A stretch of DNA of 64,000 nt from Holophaga sp. (GTDB lineage Bacteria; Acidobacteriota; Holophagae; Holophagales; Holophagaceae). The stretch spans positions 1 to 64,000 of the forward strand of contig JARLGP010000264.1 of NCBI GenBank assembly GCA_031292735.1, in the 5' to 3' direction. The translations under genes were made by a program, and so were the position numbers. The notes beneath the pieces were generated by a model. It searched no databases and was not told the DNA's origin. It was given only the letters and a program-made list of their open reading frames with translations. Within the stretch, counting starts at the first letter, position 1. Each line of letters opens with the position of its first letter. This document shows positions 26,388-36,137 of the stretch, one piece after another.

Positions 26388-27989
26388 ATGCATGCCCAGG
26401 TATCCTTCCAGGAACTCCCGCCCCGGCAGTCCCCGGATCTATTGACCCCCAAGGCGCTCGCCTTCGTCCAGAGCCTCACCCTCCGGTTCGGCCGGAGCCT
26501 CAAGGGGCTGCTGACCCGGCGGGAAGCGGCCCAGGCCCGGTTCGACCAGGGCGAGCGGCCCGATTTCCTGCCCGAGACGGCCGCCATCCGGCAGGGAGAC
26601 TGGTCGGTGGCGGCCCTGCCCGCGGCCCTGCTGGACCGGCGGGTGGAAATCACCGGCCCGCCCGAACGCAAGATGCTGATCAACGCCATGAACAGCGGCG
26701 CGCGGGTGTACATGGCCGATTTCGAGGACAGCCTGGCGCCCACCCTGGAGAATCTGGTGGAGGGTCAGCAGAACCTGTACCTGGCCATCCGCGGCCAGCT
26801 GCGCCACCGGGATCCGGAATCCGGCAAGCGCTACCAGCTGAACGAGCGGGTCGCCACCCTGATGGTCCGCCCGCGCGGGATGCATCTGCTGGAAAGCCAC
26901 CTGGAAGTGGCAGGCCAGCCGGTGCCGGCCTGCCTGTTCGACCTGGGCCTGTTCCTGTTCCACAACGCCAGCGAGCTGGTGCACCGGGGCACGGGCCCCT
27001 ACCTCTACCTGCCCAAACTGGAGCACCACCTGGAAGCGCGCTGGTGGAACCAGGTGCTGGAGGCCATCGAGAACGATCTGGACCTGCCCTCCGGCTGCAT
27101 CCGCACCACCATGCTCATCGAGACCCTGCCGGCGGCATTCCAGATGGACGAGATCCTGCACGAGCAGCGCACCCGCGCGGCCGGCCTGAACCTGGGGCGC
27201 TGGGACTACATCTTCAGCTTCATCAAGACCCTGCGCGCCGATCCCGGGGCGGTCCTGCCGGACCGGGCGGCGGTGCGCATGGAACAGCCCTTCCTGCGGG
27301 CCTACGCCCAGCTGCTGGTGCGCACCTGCCACCGGCGCGGGGTCTCGGCCATGGGCGGAATGAGCGCCTTCGTGCCCCAGAAGGACGATCCGGAAGCCAA
27401 CGACCGCGCCCTGGCCCAGGTGCGGGCCGACAAGGCCCGGGAGGTGCGGGACGGTTGCGACGGCACCTGGGTGGCCCACCCTGCCCTGGTGCCGGTGGCC
27501 CAGCAGGTGTTCGACGCACACATGCCCGGCCCCAACCAGTTCCACCGGATTCCCGAGCCGGTGGCGGCGGCCGAACTGCTGGCGGTGCCGGCCGGACCCC
27601 GCACCGCCAGCGGCCTGCGCCAGAACCTCCGGGTGGGCATCCGCTACCTGGAATCCTGGCTGCGCGGGAAAGGCTGCGTGGCCCTCTACGGCCTGATGGA
27701 AGACGCCGCCACCGCCGAGATCGCCCGCATGCAGGTGTGGCAGTGGCTCCAGCACGAAGTGGAGGTGGACGGCCTGGGCCGGCTGGACCGGGCCCTGTTC
27801 CACGGCCATGTGCAGGACGCCCTGGACCGGATCCAGGCGGAGATCGGCAACGAGGTGTTCGCCGAAGGCCGTTTCATGGAGGCCGGCGATCTGCTGGAAA
27901 CCCTCATCCTGATGCACGAGCCCCCGGCCTTCCTCACCCTGTCCGCCTACGACCTGCTGGCCGACGCGGTGCAGGCTGAGGTGCAGTGA
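26388..27989 (+). CDS. aceB: Malate synthase A
   Basis: The 533-residue enzyme (same length as E. coli AceB) condenses glyoxylate with acetyl-CoA to malate, second step of the glyoxylate shunt. ARVYMADFEDSLAPT carries active-site residues, the family signature RAAGLNLGRWDYIFSF is intact, and MGGMSAFVP and EDAATAEIAR match the family. The ATG at 26388 has AGGAG 8 bp upstream; the open frame extends further upstream without a real start. Isocitrate lyase follows after 45 bp on the same strand, so aceB-aceA form an operon allowing growth on acetate or fatty acids. Confidence 0.96.
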   Translation: MHAQVSFQELPPRQSPDLLTPKALAFVQSLTLRFGRSLKGLLTRREAAQARFDQGERPDFLPETAAIRQGDWSVAALPAALLDRRVEITGPPERKMLINAMNSGARVYMADFEDSLAPTLENLVEGQQNLYLAIRGQLRHRDPESGKRYQLNERVATLMVRPRGMHLLESHLEVAGQPVPACLFDLGLFLFHNASELVHRGTGPYLYLPKLEHHLEARWWNQVLEAIENDLDLPSGCIRTTMLIETLPAAFQMDEILHEQRTRAAGLNLGRWDYIFSFIKTLRADPGAVLPDRAAVRMEQPFLRAYAQLLVRTCHRRGVSAMGGMSAFVPQKDDPEANDRALAQVRADKAREVRDGCDGTWVAHPALVPVAQQVFDAHMPGPNQFHRIPEPVAAAELLAVPAGPRTASGLRQNLRVGIRYLESWLRGKGCVALYGLMEDAATAEIARMQVWQWLQHEVEVDGLGRLDRALFHGHVQDALDRIQAEIGNEVFAEGRFMEAGDLLETLILMHEPPAFLTLSAYDLLADAVQAEVQ

Positions 27990-28034
27990 AAGGAATTCAA
28001 CTTTCAACTCTATCTCTTGATAAGGAAGGTGATT

Positions 28035-29318
28035 ATGATAACTCCCCTGGAATCCCGCTGGAACGGCGTGCAGCGCCCCTATGGCCCCAGCCAGGTGGCA
28101 CGGCTGCGCGGCTCCGTGACCATCAGTCACACCCTGGCCACCCGCGGCGCCCAGCACCTGTGGGAACAGCTCAAGCTGGAACCGTACCTGCCCGCCCTGG
28201 GCGCCCTCACGGGCGGCCAGGCGGTGCAGATGGTTCGGGCCGGGCTCAAGGCCATCTACTGTTCCGGCTGGCAGGTGGCGGCGGACGCCAACCTGTCCGG
28301 CGCCACCTATCCCGACCAGAGCCTCTACCCGGTCAATTCGGTGCCGGCCCTGGTCAAGCGCATCAACGGCGCCCTGCAGCGGGCCGACCAGATCGAGTGC
28401 GCCGAAACCGGCGCCACCCGGGACTGGCTGGTGCCCATCGTGGCCGATGCCGAGGCCGGGTTCGGCGGGCCGCTCAACGCCTTCGAGCTGATGAAGGCCA
28501 TGATCGAGGCCGGTGCCGCCGGGGTGCACTTCGAGGACCAGCTGAGCAGCGAAAAGAAGTGCGGCCACCTGGGCGGCAAGGTGCTGGTGCCCACCAGCCA
28601 GTTCATCCGCACCCTGGTGGCCGCGCGCCTGGCCGCGGACGTGCTGGACGTGCCCACCGTGCTGGTGGCCCGCACCGACGCCGATTCCGCCACCCTGCTC
28701 ACCTCCGACGTGGACGACCGGGACCGCCCCTTCCTCACCGGCCAGCGCACCCCCGAAGGCTTCTTCCGGATCAAGGGCGGCCAGGACTGCGCCGTGGCCC
28801 GGGCCCTGGCCTACGCCCCCTATGCCGACGTGCTCTGGTGCGAAACCTCCACCCCGGACCTGGACCAGGCCAAGGCCTTCGCCGAAGCCGTCCTGGCCAC
28901 CCACCCGGGCAAGATCCTGGCATACAACTGCTCTCCTTCCTTTAATTGGCGCAAGAACCTCAACGATGATCAAATCGCCCGGTTCCAGCGCGAGCTGGGG
29001 GCCATGGGCTACCGGTTCCAGTTCATCACCCTGGCCGGGTTCCACGCCCTGAACCACGGCATGTTCGAACTGGCCAGCCAGTACCGGGACGAGGGGATGA
29101 CCGCCTACGCCCGGCTGCAGACCGCGGAATTCGCCTCCGAGGCGGCGGGCTACACCGCCACCCGACACCAGCGGGAGGTGGGCACCGGCTACTTCGACGC
29201 GGTGGCCGAGGCGGTGGGCGGGGACGGGGCCTCCACCCTGGCGCTGGGCGGCAGCACGGAATCCGCCCAGTTCCAGGGGGCACCGACCCTGCGGGAAGCG
29301 GCCAACGCGCACACGTGA
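28035..29318 (+). CDS. aceA: Isocitrate lyase
   Basis: The 427-residue enzyme splits isocitrate into glyoxylate and succinate. The signature KKCGHLGG with the catalytic Cys, the Mg-binding [16 protein letters not shown] and [10 protein letters not shown] segments and YNCSPSFNW are all present. Length fits the class of E. coli AceA (434). ATG at 28035 has AAGGTGA just upstream; an earlier in-frame TTG at 28017 is unlikely. It is the second gene of the aceBA operon and is followed by a strong hairpin. Confidence 0.96.
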   Translation: MITPLESRWNGVQRPYGPSQVARLRGSVTISHTLATRGAQHLWEQLKLEPYLPALGALTGGQAVQMVRAGLKAIYCSGWQVAADANLSGATYPDQSLYPVNSVPALVKRINGALQRADQIECAETGATRDWLVPIVADAEAGFGGPLNAFELMKAMIEAGAAGVHFEDQLSSEKKCGHLGGKVLVPTSQFIRTLVAARLAADVLDVPTVLVARTDADSATLLTSDVDDRDRPFLTGQRTPEGFFRIKGGQDCAVARALAYAPYADVLWCETSTPDLDQAKAFAEAVLATHPGKILAYNCSPSFNWRKNLNDDQIARFQRELGAMGYRFQFITLAGFHALNHGMFELASQYRDEGMTAYARLQTAEFASEAAGYTATRHQREVGTGYFDAVAEAVGGDGASTLALGGSTESAQFQGAPTLREAANAHT

Positions 29319-29329
29319 CCCGTCGGACA

Positions 29330-29358
29330 GAAAGGACCTGGGCGACCCAGGTCCTTTC
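29330..29358. terminator. Hairpin between convergent aceA and carboxylic acid reductase genes
   Basis: GAAAGGACCTGGG (29330-29342), loop CGA, CCCAGGTCCTTTC (29346-29358): a perfect 13-bp stem placed 12 bp after the aceA stop and 33 bp from the end of the converging gene. It lacks a long T-run, but the stem ends CTTTC / GAAAG, so it can work for both strands. Confidence 0.75.
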
Positions 29359-29390
29359 CGCGCAGGTTCCGGCCCGGACAACCCGGCCGC

Positions 29391-32300
29391 TTATGGCTTG
29401 AGCACGTCCAGCGCCTGCAGGTCCGCCAGGTACTTGTGCAGGAAGCCCTCGGTCAGGCGGGGGATGTCGGTCTCGCCGCCCGGCTTGCGCAGCCGCACCT
29501 CCTTGCGGAACCGGCTGGCGTCGGCGCGCGCGGTTTCCCGGTCATGGCCCGGTTCGGCCCACTGGTGCAGGATCGGCAGGGAGGAATGCTGGCGTTCATC
29601 GGCCGGCAGGCCCTGCAGCCGGGCGCTGAAGGCGGCATACCAGGCGGCGTAGTCGTCCCACCGCTCCAGCGGATAGCCGGCGGTTTCCACCCAATCGATC
29701 AGGGTGTCCAGGGAAACCCCGTCATCCCAATGGGCGTTGCTCACCTGGAAGGTGGCGAGCCCTTCCTGGTGGGCGCTGGACAAGGCCGCCATGGCCGCGG
29801 CGATGAAGTCCACCGGCAGGCCGTCGTAGTGGGCCTGGGCGCCTTCCCCGGCGGCATAGAAGCTGCGCGGGGCCAAACCGGTGTGCACCAGGCTGGCCAG
29901 CAGCCGGGTCAGCATGTCGGGAACGTTGGCCTGGCCCCGGTAGCGCCGGTCCGGCAGGATCATGCCGGGCCGGAACACCCGCACCGGCGTGCCGAACCGT
30001 TCGTGCAGCTCCTTGAGCAGCACTTCGCTGGCCCACTTGCTGGTGGCGTAGCCGTGGGCATAGCCGCCGGTGGCCGGCCAGACCGGCTGCAGGGCATCCA
30101 CCCCGTCCTGTTCCAGCACCTTGCCGGGCCCGCGGGCGCCTTCCAGCACCCCGATGGTGGAAACGTAATCGAAGCGTTTGCGCCTGCGGTGCAGCGCCAG
30201 CCGGATCAGCTGCGCGGTGCCCAGCACGTTGGGCGCGAACAGTTGCTCGTAGCTGAACACGTGGTTGACCATGGCACCCGGGTGGACGATCAGGTCCGTT
30301 TCGGCCGCCAGCTGCTCGTAGACCGGGGCCGCCAGGCCAAGGCCGGGGGCGGTGAGGTCGCCGGCCAGCACCACCAGGTGCTTGCCGGCCATGGTGGCGA
30401 AGCGCCGGCTCAGCCGGGCGTCGCCGCTGCGGTAGGCGGCCTGCAGCCGGTCGGCCGCTGCCCGGTCGTCCGGCGCGCGGACCAGGGCGCAGACCCGGCC
30501 GCCCACCTTGGCCATCTGCTCCATCCATTCCAGGCAGAGCACATGGCCAAGGAAGCCGTTGGCCCCGGTGAGCAGCACCGTGCGGACCTCGGGGAGCGGC
30601 TGGGCGGCCACGGCGGCCGCCTCGGCCAGCTCGTCCGGCTGCAGGAACCGGTCCAGGCGCAGGTCCTCCGCGCGGATGGCCGTCGCCCCCGGGCCGTGGA
30701 TGGTGGTGAAGCCGGGGAGCGTGGCCTGCGCGGGGGTCTCCAGCTGGCGCGCCAGGGCCGCCAGGGTGCAGCCTGGATTCAGGATCGCCGACACCGGCAC
30801 CGGCCTGCCGCAGAGCTCCTCCAGCATCAGGGACAGGGACAGGGCGCTGATGGAATCGCCGCCCAGGTCCTTGAAGCTGCCGGCCTCCAGATCCAGGTCG
30901 GCCACGCCCAGCACGGCGGCCACCGCCCGCTGCAGCCTGGCCGCCAGCGGCAGGCCGGAGCGGTCCAGCCCCTGCAGGTCCTGGTTCTGGTCCTGCTCCA
31001 GCCGGGCGTAGAGCGCCTCCAGCCGCTCGCCGTAGCGCTGCTTCAGCTGGGGCCGGGCGTGCTTGTTGATCCCGGTGAGGAAGCCGTTCTCCCGGGTCCA
31101 GCGCTCGGGTTCCACCAGGAAGTCCCGGGGCACCTCGTAGGGGCGCAGCTGGGCCTCCGAGGCGATGCGGTTGAGCTCCGCCCGCAGCAGCCGCTTGACC
31201 GCGGCCGGGTTCGGCTCCTGGCCTGCCAGCCGCAGCCGCTCGTTCACCGCGGGCCATTCCGGCACCACCACCCCCACCAGGCAGGAACGCTGGCTGTTGG
31301 CGTACAGGTAGACCTGGTCCAGGCAGGGGCTGCCGCCGCTGAAGGTGCTTTCCAGCCGCCAGAGAGTGACGAATTCCCCCTGGGCCAGCTTCACCACGTT
31401 GTTCTTGCGGTCGATCCAGGCGAGCTGGTCGGGACCGCGCTCCTCCATGATGTCCCCGGTGCGCAGGAAGCCGTCCCCGGCGTACAGGGCGCGGGTGGCC
31501 TGCGGATTGTTGAAGTAGCCCGGCACGCTTTGCACGGTCTTCACCAGCAGTTCGCCCCGGGGATAGGGCTGGTCGCTGAGCCGGTAGCCCAGCTCCGGCT
31601 GCTCCTCCAGCCGGTAGGCGACCACCGATGGCCGGCTGATCTCGCCGTCGATGCTGACGATGCCCCCTTCGGTGGAGCCGTAGCCTTCATAGACCGGGAC
31701 TTCAAAGCAGCCGGCCAGGAAGCTGATGATTTCCGGGGCGGTGGGCGCCGAGCCCACCAGGGCCGCCAGCAGCCGGTCGCCCAGGAAGGTGTCGCGCCAG
31801 GCGGCGTACACCTGGATCTGGGCGGCGGCCGGGTCCAGGCCGGCCTTGATCCGGCGCTGCAGTTCCACCCGGTAGGCCTGGTGGATCATTTCGGAGATGC
31901 GCGGCACCAGGTTGAGGAAGGTGGGGCGCGCCAGCCGGATGTCTTCGAACAGGGTGGACATGTCGCTGTTCAGGGTGAAGTGGGTGACCCCGCCCAGCAC
32001 CAGGGTGCGCAGCAGCGCGTTGCGGCCCATGACGTGGCTCAGGGGATAGAAATTGAGCCCGATGCTGGGGAACCGGCTGAACTGGGAAAGCCAGCGCAGG
32101 CGCCAGTGGGAGCGCCAGACCCCATGGGTCATCAGCGCCCCCTTGGGGAAACCGGTGCTCCCGGAGGTGTACATGAGGGTGGCCAGGGGGTCGGTGCCGG
32201 GCGCGGGAAGGAACGGCGGCAGCGCGGCCGCGGCGTGGCCCAGGCCGGCCAGCTCGGCCAGGGCGGGCAGCGGTAGCACCGCTCTGGCCCTGGCCTGGGC

Positions 32301-32948
32301 CAGTTCGGCGGCGTCGGCCTCCGCTCCGGCGCGCAGGTCCATCACCACCACGCTGCGCACCGTCGGGCAGTCCGGCAGCAGCCCGAGGATGGCCGGCAGG
32401 CTGGCCCGGGCGCAGATGATGCAGGCGAACGCTGCTTCGTTGATGATGTGCTTGAGGTCTTCGGCGGGCATGCCCACCTGCAGCACCGCCGAGGCCACTC
32501 CGGCGTAGAGGCAGGCCATGTCGGCCGTCACGTAGTCGATGCTGCCGAACCCGTAGATGCCCGCCACCTCCCCGGGCTTGAGCGCGGTGCGCGGATCCCG
32601 CGCCAGGCCGGTGGCCAGATCCACCGTTCGCTGCCACAGGGTCTGGAAGTCCATGGTGCGGAATTCCGGAAGGTAGCGAACGGTCTGGCCCGCCGGCGTG
32701 CGTTCCAGCCGGAACGCACGCTCGCCAAGGGCCGGACGGCCGGCGTAGGCCGCGCAGGCCCGCTCCAGCACCTCGATGCTGGCCAGACGCTCGCTTTGGA
32801 GATCCTCCACCACCCGATCGATGGGAACTGCTTTCAGCAGTTCCGCATCCGATTCACAGAGCCTCTGCAGTCGGGCAAGGGCGACTTTAAGCAGACCTTC
32901 GTTCGTGCGTGCAGCCTGTGAGACTGCGGGCATGGTCATTGCATTCAT
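29391..32948 (-). CDS. car: Carboxylic acid reductase (adenylation-carrier-reductase)
   Basis: A 1185-residue multidomain enzyme matching the size of mycobacterial CAR (about 1170). Order: adenylation domain (about 80-650; [41 protein letters not shown]), a phosphopantetheine carrier (about 660-750; GGDSISAL with the attachment Ser near 699), and a short-chain-type thioester reductase (from about 785; [13 protein letters not shown], catalytic YATSK near 969). It would reduce carboxylic acids to aldehydes with ATP and NADPH; a separate phosphopantetheinyl transferase is needed and is not in the window. Divergent from a TetR regulator. Confidence 0.93.
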   Translation of the reverse strand: MNAMTMPAVSQAARTNEGLLKVALARLQRLCESDAELLKAVPIDRVVEDLQSERLASIEVLERACAAYAGRPALGERAFRLERTPAGQTVRYLPEFRTMDFQTLWQRTVDLATGLARDPRTALKPGEVAGIYGFGSIDYVTADMACLYAGVASAVLQVGMPAEDLKHIINEAAFACIICARASLPAILGLLPDCPTVRSVVVMDLRAGAEADAAELAQARARAVLPLPALAELAGLGHAAAALPPFLPAPGTDPLATLMYTSGSTGFPKGALMTHGVWRSHWRLRWLSQFSRFPSIGLNFYPLSHVMGRNALLRTLVLGGVTHFTLNSDMSTLFEDIRLARPTFLNLVPRISEMIHQAYRVELQRRIKAGLDPAAAQIQVYAAWRDTFLGDRLLAALVGSAPTAPEIISFLAGCFEVPVYEGYGSTEGGIVSIDGEISRPSVVAYRLEEQPELGYRLSDQPYPRGELLVKTVQSVPGYFNNPQATRALYAGDGFLRTGDIMEERGPDQLAWIDRKNNVVKLAQGEFVTLWRLESTFSGGSPCLDQVYLYANSQRSCLVGVVVPEWPAVNERLRLAGQEPNPAAVKRLLRAELNRIASEAQLRPYEVPRDFLVEPERWTRENGFLTGINKHARPQLKQRYGERLEALYARLEQDQNQDLQGLDRSGLPLAARLQRAVAAVLGVADLDLEAGSFKDLGGDSISALSLSLMLEELCGRPVPVSAILNPGCTLAALARQLETPAQATLPGFTTIHGPGATAIRAEDLRLDRFLQPDELAEAAAVAAQPLPEVRTVLLTGANGFLGHVLCLEWMEQMAKVGGRVCALVRAPDDRAAADRLQAAYRSGDARLSRRFATMAGKHLVVLAGDLTAPGLGLAAPVYEQLAAETDLIVHPGAMVNHVFSYEQLFAPNVLGTAQLIRLALHRRRKRFDYVSTIGVLEGARGPGKVLEQDGVDALQPVWPATGGYAHGYATSKWASEVLLKELHERFGTPVRVFRPGMILPDRRYRGQANVPDMLTRLLASLVHTGLAPRSFYAAGEGAQAHYDGLPVDFIAAAMAALSSAHQEGLATFQVSNAHWDDGVSLDTLIDWVETAGYPLERWDDYAAWYAAFSARLQGLPADERQHSSLPILHQWAEPGHDRETARADASRFRKEVRLRKPGGETDIPRLTEGFLHKYLADLQALDVLKP

Positions 32949-33063
32949 TGGCTTATCCTCAAAAAACTAATAAATAATAACATATGTAAAATTAATGTAA
33001 TTTTTGTTACACTAACGTAGCAAAGTTAGTTCTCTACGCATTCCCTGTCAAGAAGGCCCTGCC
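32949..33063. promoter_or_regulatory. AT-rich divergent promoter region with TetR-type operators
   Basis: A 115-bp gap with very high A+T. It has two palindromes: AAAATTA-atg-TAATTTT (32988-33004) and ACTAAC-n8-GTTAGT (33011-33030). TetR repressors bind 15-20-bp palindromes between themselves and their divergent target, so both are candidate operators for the reductase/TetR pair. Confidence 0.6.
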
Positions 33064-33669
33064 ATGGCTCGCCCCTCGGATCCCGCCCTCCGCCCAGGCA
33101 TCCTGGCCGCCTGCACCCAGGTGGCCATGGCCGGCGGCCTGAGCGGCCTGTCGCTCAACCATCTTTCCCGGGCAGTGCGGGTCAGTCCCCGCATGCTCAT
33201 CTACCACTTCGGTTCGGCCGAGGCGCTGATCAGCGAGACCCTGATCGGGGTGCAGCGACTCATGCGGGACAAGCTGCAAAGCCGCCTGGTGCGGGACCAG
33301 AACCGGGACGCGCGCAAGGCCCTGCGCGCCCTGTGGGACTACTGCACATCCCATGAAATGTTGCCCTTTTTCCGCTCATATTATTTTTTTATTAGTGAAA
33401 CCATTGGCTGCCCTAGACGTAATGCTGAATTTATCGAATTTAGCATGAACGGATTCAGGGACTGGATCCGGAGCTGCCTGGGCGAGCACCGGCCGCCCCT
33501 GAGTGAAGCCGATTTCAGCATCGTCAGCGGGGTGCTGCGCGGCCTGCTGATGGATGTCCTGGCCACCGGCGACCGCCAGCGCACCACGGTGGCCTTCCAG
33601 TCCTTCCTGGACGGGTTCCGGTTCGGCTTCGGTGGCGACGACGGCGGATCCCCTGGGCTTCCCCGGTAA
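33064..33669 (+). CDS. TetR-family transcriptional regulator
   Basis: A 201-residue TetR-type regulator. The N-terminal helix-turn-helix covers about residues 25-50 (LSLNHLSRAVRVSPRMLIYHF, the last part being the typical TetR YYHF-like recognition end). The ligand domain has an aromatic cluster, FFRSYYFFISE, near 115 that may line a hydrophobic pocket. It is transcribed away from the carboxylic acid reductase gene and probably represses it in response to a fatty or aromatic acid; that link is inferred from position. AAGAAGG precedes the ATG. A short lower-GC patch (33365-33440) encodes the aromatic cluster. Confidence 0.88.
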   Translation: MARPSDPALRPGILAACTQVAMAGGLSGLSLNHLSRAVRVSPRMLIYHFGSAEALISETLIGVQRLMRDKLQSRLVRDQNRDARKALRALWDYCTSHEMLPFFRSYYFFISETIGCPRRNAEFIEFSMNGFRDWIRSCLGEHRPPLSEADFSIVSGVLRGLLMDVLATGDRQRTTVAFQSFLDGFRFGFGGDDGGSPGLPR

Positions 33670-33759
33670 TTTTCCGGCGTCGGAGCTGCATACCCGGCCG
33701 CATGGCGATAGAATGGGAGCGCCGCCATAGCCCACGGCCCTCATTCCCGGAGCGTTCAC

Positions 33760-34725
33760 GTGTCCCACCACAAGGTCATCATCATCGGCACCGGCCCAGC
33801 CGGATACACCGCGGCGATCTACGCGTCCCGGGCCAACCTGGCGCCCCTGGTGCTGGAGGGGGCGCAGCCCGGCGGCCAGCTCACCATCACCACCGACGTG
33901 GAAAATTTCCCGGGATTTCCCGAAGGCATCCTGGGCCCGGAACTGATGAACGGCATGCGCGAGCAGGTGCTCCGGTTCGGGGCCGTGATCAAGGGCGAAA
34001 CGGTAATCAAGGTCGACCTTTCCCGACGCCCCTACCACGTGGCCAGCGACCAGGACGAGTACACCTGCGACGCCCTCATCATCGCCACCGGCGCCAGCGC
34101 CAAGTGGATGGGGATCCAGAAGGACGAGGAACTCAGCCGCTCCGGCGGCGGTGTGTCGGCCTGCGCCACCTGCGACGGCTTCTTCTTCCGGGGCAAGGAG
34201 ATCGCGGTGGTGGGCGGCGGCGACACGGCGCTGGAGGAGGCCACCTTCCTCACCAAGTTCGCTTCCAAGGTCACCCTGGTGCACCGCCGGGACCGGCTGC
34301 GCGCCTCCAAGACCATGCAGGAGCGGGCCATGAAGAACCCGAAGATCACGTTCCACTGGAACGCGGTGGTCACCGACATCCCCACCCAGCTCCAGAAGCT
34401 GCCCAGCGGCGAGCAGGTGCAGAAGATCCGCGCCCTGGCCCTGAAGGACACGGTCACCGGGCAGACCTCGGAACTGCCGGTGGAAGGCCTGTTCGTGGCC
34501 ATCGGCCACGAACCGAACACTGCCCTGTTCGCCGGCCAGCTGCCCATGAACGAGGCCGGCTACCTGGAGGTGGAGGCGGGTTCCAGCCGCACCCCGATCC
34601 CCGGGGTGTTCGCCTGCGGCGACGTGCAGGATCATGTCTACCGGCAGGCGGTCACCGCAGCGGGATCCGGCTGCATGGCCGCCATCGACGCCGAACGCTG
34701 GCTGGGAGAGCAAGGTCTGTCCTAA
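33760..34725 (+). CDS. trxB: Thioredoxin reductase (NADPH)
   Basis: A 321-residue flavoprotein with FAD motif IIIGTGPAGYTAAIY, the redox disulfide ACATCDG near residues 137-143, NADPH motif VVGGGDTALEEA with HRRDRLRAS, and the C-terminal FACGDVQDHVYRQA. It reduces thioredoxin in the cytoplasm. The start is a GTG at 33760 (GGAG about 9 bp upstream), which gives the exact usual N-terminus MSHHKVIIIG. A 90-bp gap separates it from the TetR gene; the diguanylate cyclase gene follows after 53 bp. Confidence 0.95.
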   Translation: MSHHKVIIIGTGPAGYTAAIYASRANLAPLVLEGAQPGGQLTITTDVENFPGFPEGILGPELMNGMREQVLRFGAVIKGETVIKVDLSRRPYHVASDQDEYTCDALIIATGASAKWMGIQKDEELSRSGGGVSACATCDGFFFRGKEIAVVGGGDTALEEATFLTKFASKVTLVHRRDRLRASKTMQERAMKNPKITFHWNAVVTDIPTQLQKLPSGEQVQKIRALALKDTVTGQTSELPVEGLFVAIGHEPNTALFAGQLPMNEAGYLEVEAGSSRTPIPGVFACGDVQDHVYRQAVTAAGSGCMAAIDAERWLGEQGLS

Positions 34726-34778
34726 TTAGGTTTCCCAACCAGCGGCCAGAGGTTAAGCTTCAGCATCGCCCTCCCGCC

Positions 34779-36137
34779 ATGAACCTGCTTGCCATCACCC
34801 AGCACGCCATGCTTCTCGAACGGCTGCGTACCGCCTTCGAGGGTGCCGGGCATGCCGTGACCGTGGTGCCGGACCACCTGCACGCCCTGGCCACCGAGGC
34901 CTGGAACGGGGCGCACCTGCTGCTGGTGGACGCGGAGGGTGATCCGCTGGACGGCTACCGGCTCTGCCACCTGCTTCGGGCCGAGTCCCGCAGCCTGTTC
35001 CGCAACCTGCCCATCTTCCTCATCCTGGAGCACCCGCCCGGCGAGGCCGACCAGGCCAGGCTCATGGCGGCGGACGGCGACGGGTTCCTGGAGGCGGACG
35101 CCTCGATCCAGACCCTGCTCACCTTGCTGGGCCCGCTGCTGGGCGGCGCCATGCTCCGGGGCCAGCACGCCCAGGCCGCGCTGGTGGCGCTGGGGCTGCC
35201 CGCGTGGCAGGTCGAGCGGATCAGGGAAGTGGTGCAGCACCTGGGCTTCGAACTCCAGGTGGGCAGCCGCAAGAACCTGCCCCAGACGCTCCAGGCCTGG
35301 CACCCGCCGATCCTGTTCATGGGGCTCGGCCACTCCCTGGAGCAGGCCCAGACCACCCTGCAAAGCCTGCCGCCCCTGCCCCGGGGGCCCTACCCGATCC
35401 TGGTGGGCGGGCTGCCTTCCGAAGCCGGGCAGAGGCGGCTGCTCACCGCGGGGGCCATGGACTGGCTCACCCTGCCCCTGTCAGGCCCCATGATGCTGCA
35501 CGCCTGCCGCAAGGCGGTGGAGTGGATCCACATCAAGCGCATCCAGATGGAGTACCAGCACCAGCTCCAGGATCTGGTGGAACAGCGCAAGGTGCTGGAA
35601 CTGGAGACCAACGCCCTGCGCAACGAGGTGCTCACCGATGCGCTCACCGAACTGCTCAACCGGCGGGCCTTCGACCAGCATCTGGAGCACGCGGTCAACC
35701 AGTGGGAACGCCATCACCGGTCGTTCGTGCTGATCCTGGGCGATCTGGACTATTTCAAGCTGATCAACGACCGGTTCGGCCACCTGGTGGGCGACCAGGT
35801 GCTCCGGTCCGTGGCCCAGCGGATCAGTTCCTCGCTGCGCCGCTCGGACCTGGCCTTCCGCATCGGCGGCGAGGAATTCGCCATCATCCTCATCGAGTCC
35901 GGCCTGAACGCCGGGGCGGAAGTGGCCGAAAAGATCCGGCGGCGCATCGATGAATCCCCGGTGACCCTGGAATCCGGCCAGAACGTCTTCCCCACCATGA
36001 GCTTCGGCGTGGGCGCCCCGGACGGCGCCGGCGGCCTGGCCCTGTTCGCCCGGGTGGACCAGTCGCTTTACGTGGCCAAGCGCAAGGGGCGCAACCGCAT
36101 CGAGGTGCTGCCGCCGGTGGACTCGATTCTAGAATAG
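34779..36137 (+). CDS. Diguanylate cyclase with N-terminal receiver-like domains
   Basis: A 452-residue protein ending in a GGDEF domain with catalytic GGEEF (FRIGGEEFAII) and an upstream RRSD that fits the RxxD inhibitory site for c-di-GMP feedback. Residues 1 to about 125 look like a degenerate receiver: LLLVDAEGDPLDGYRLC holds the region of the phospho-Asp. A second receiver-like unit (about 140-250) lacks the acidic pocket. A short coiled coil (YQHQLQDLVEQRKVLELE) links to GGDEF. It makes c-di-GMP; the input is unknown. Its stop overlaps the lptD stop by 9 bp on the opposite strand. Confidence 0.9.
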   Translation: MNLLAITQHAMLLERLRTAFEGAGHAVTVVPDHLHALATEAWNGAHLLLVDAEGDPLDGYRLCHLLRAESRSLFRNLPIFLILEHPPGEADQARLMAADGDGFLEADASIQTLLTLLGPLLGGAMLRGQHAQAALVALGLPAWQVERIREVVQHLGFELQVGSRKNLPQTLQAWHPPILFMGLGHSLEQAQTTLQSLPPLPRGPYPILVGGLPSEAGQRRLLTAGAMDWLTLPLSGPMMLHACRKAVEWIHIKRIQMEYQHQLQDLVEQRKVLELETNALRNEVLTDALTELLNRRAFDQHLEHAVNQWERHHRSFVLILGDLDYFKLINDRFGHLVGDQVLRSVAQRISSSLRRSDLAFRIGGEEFAIILIESGLNAGAEVAEKIRRRIDESPVTLESGQNVFPTMSFGVGAPDGAGGLALFARVDQSLYVAKRKGRNRIEVLPPVDSILE

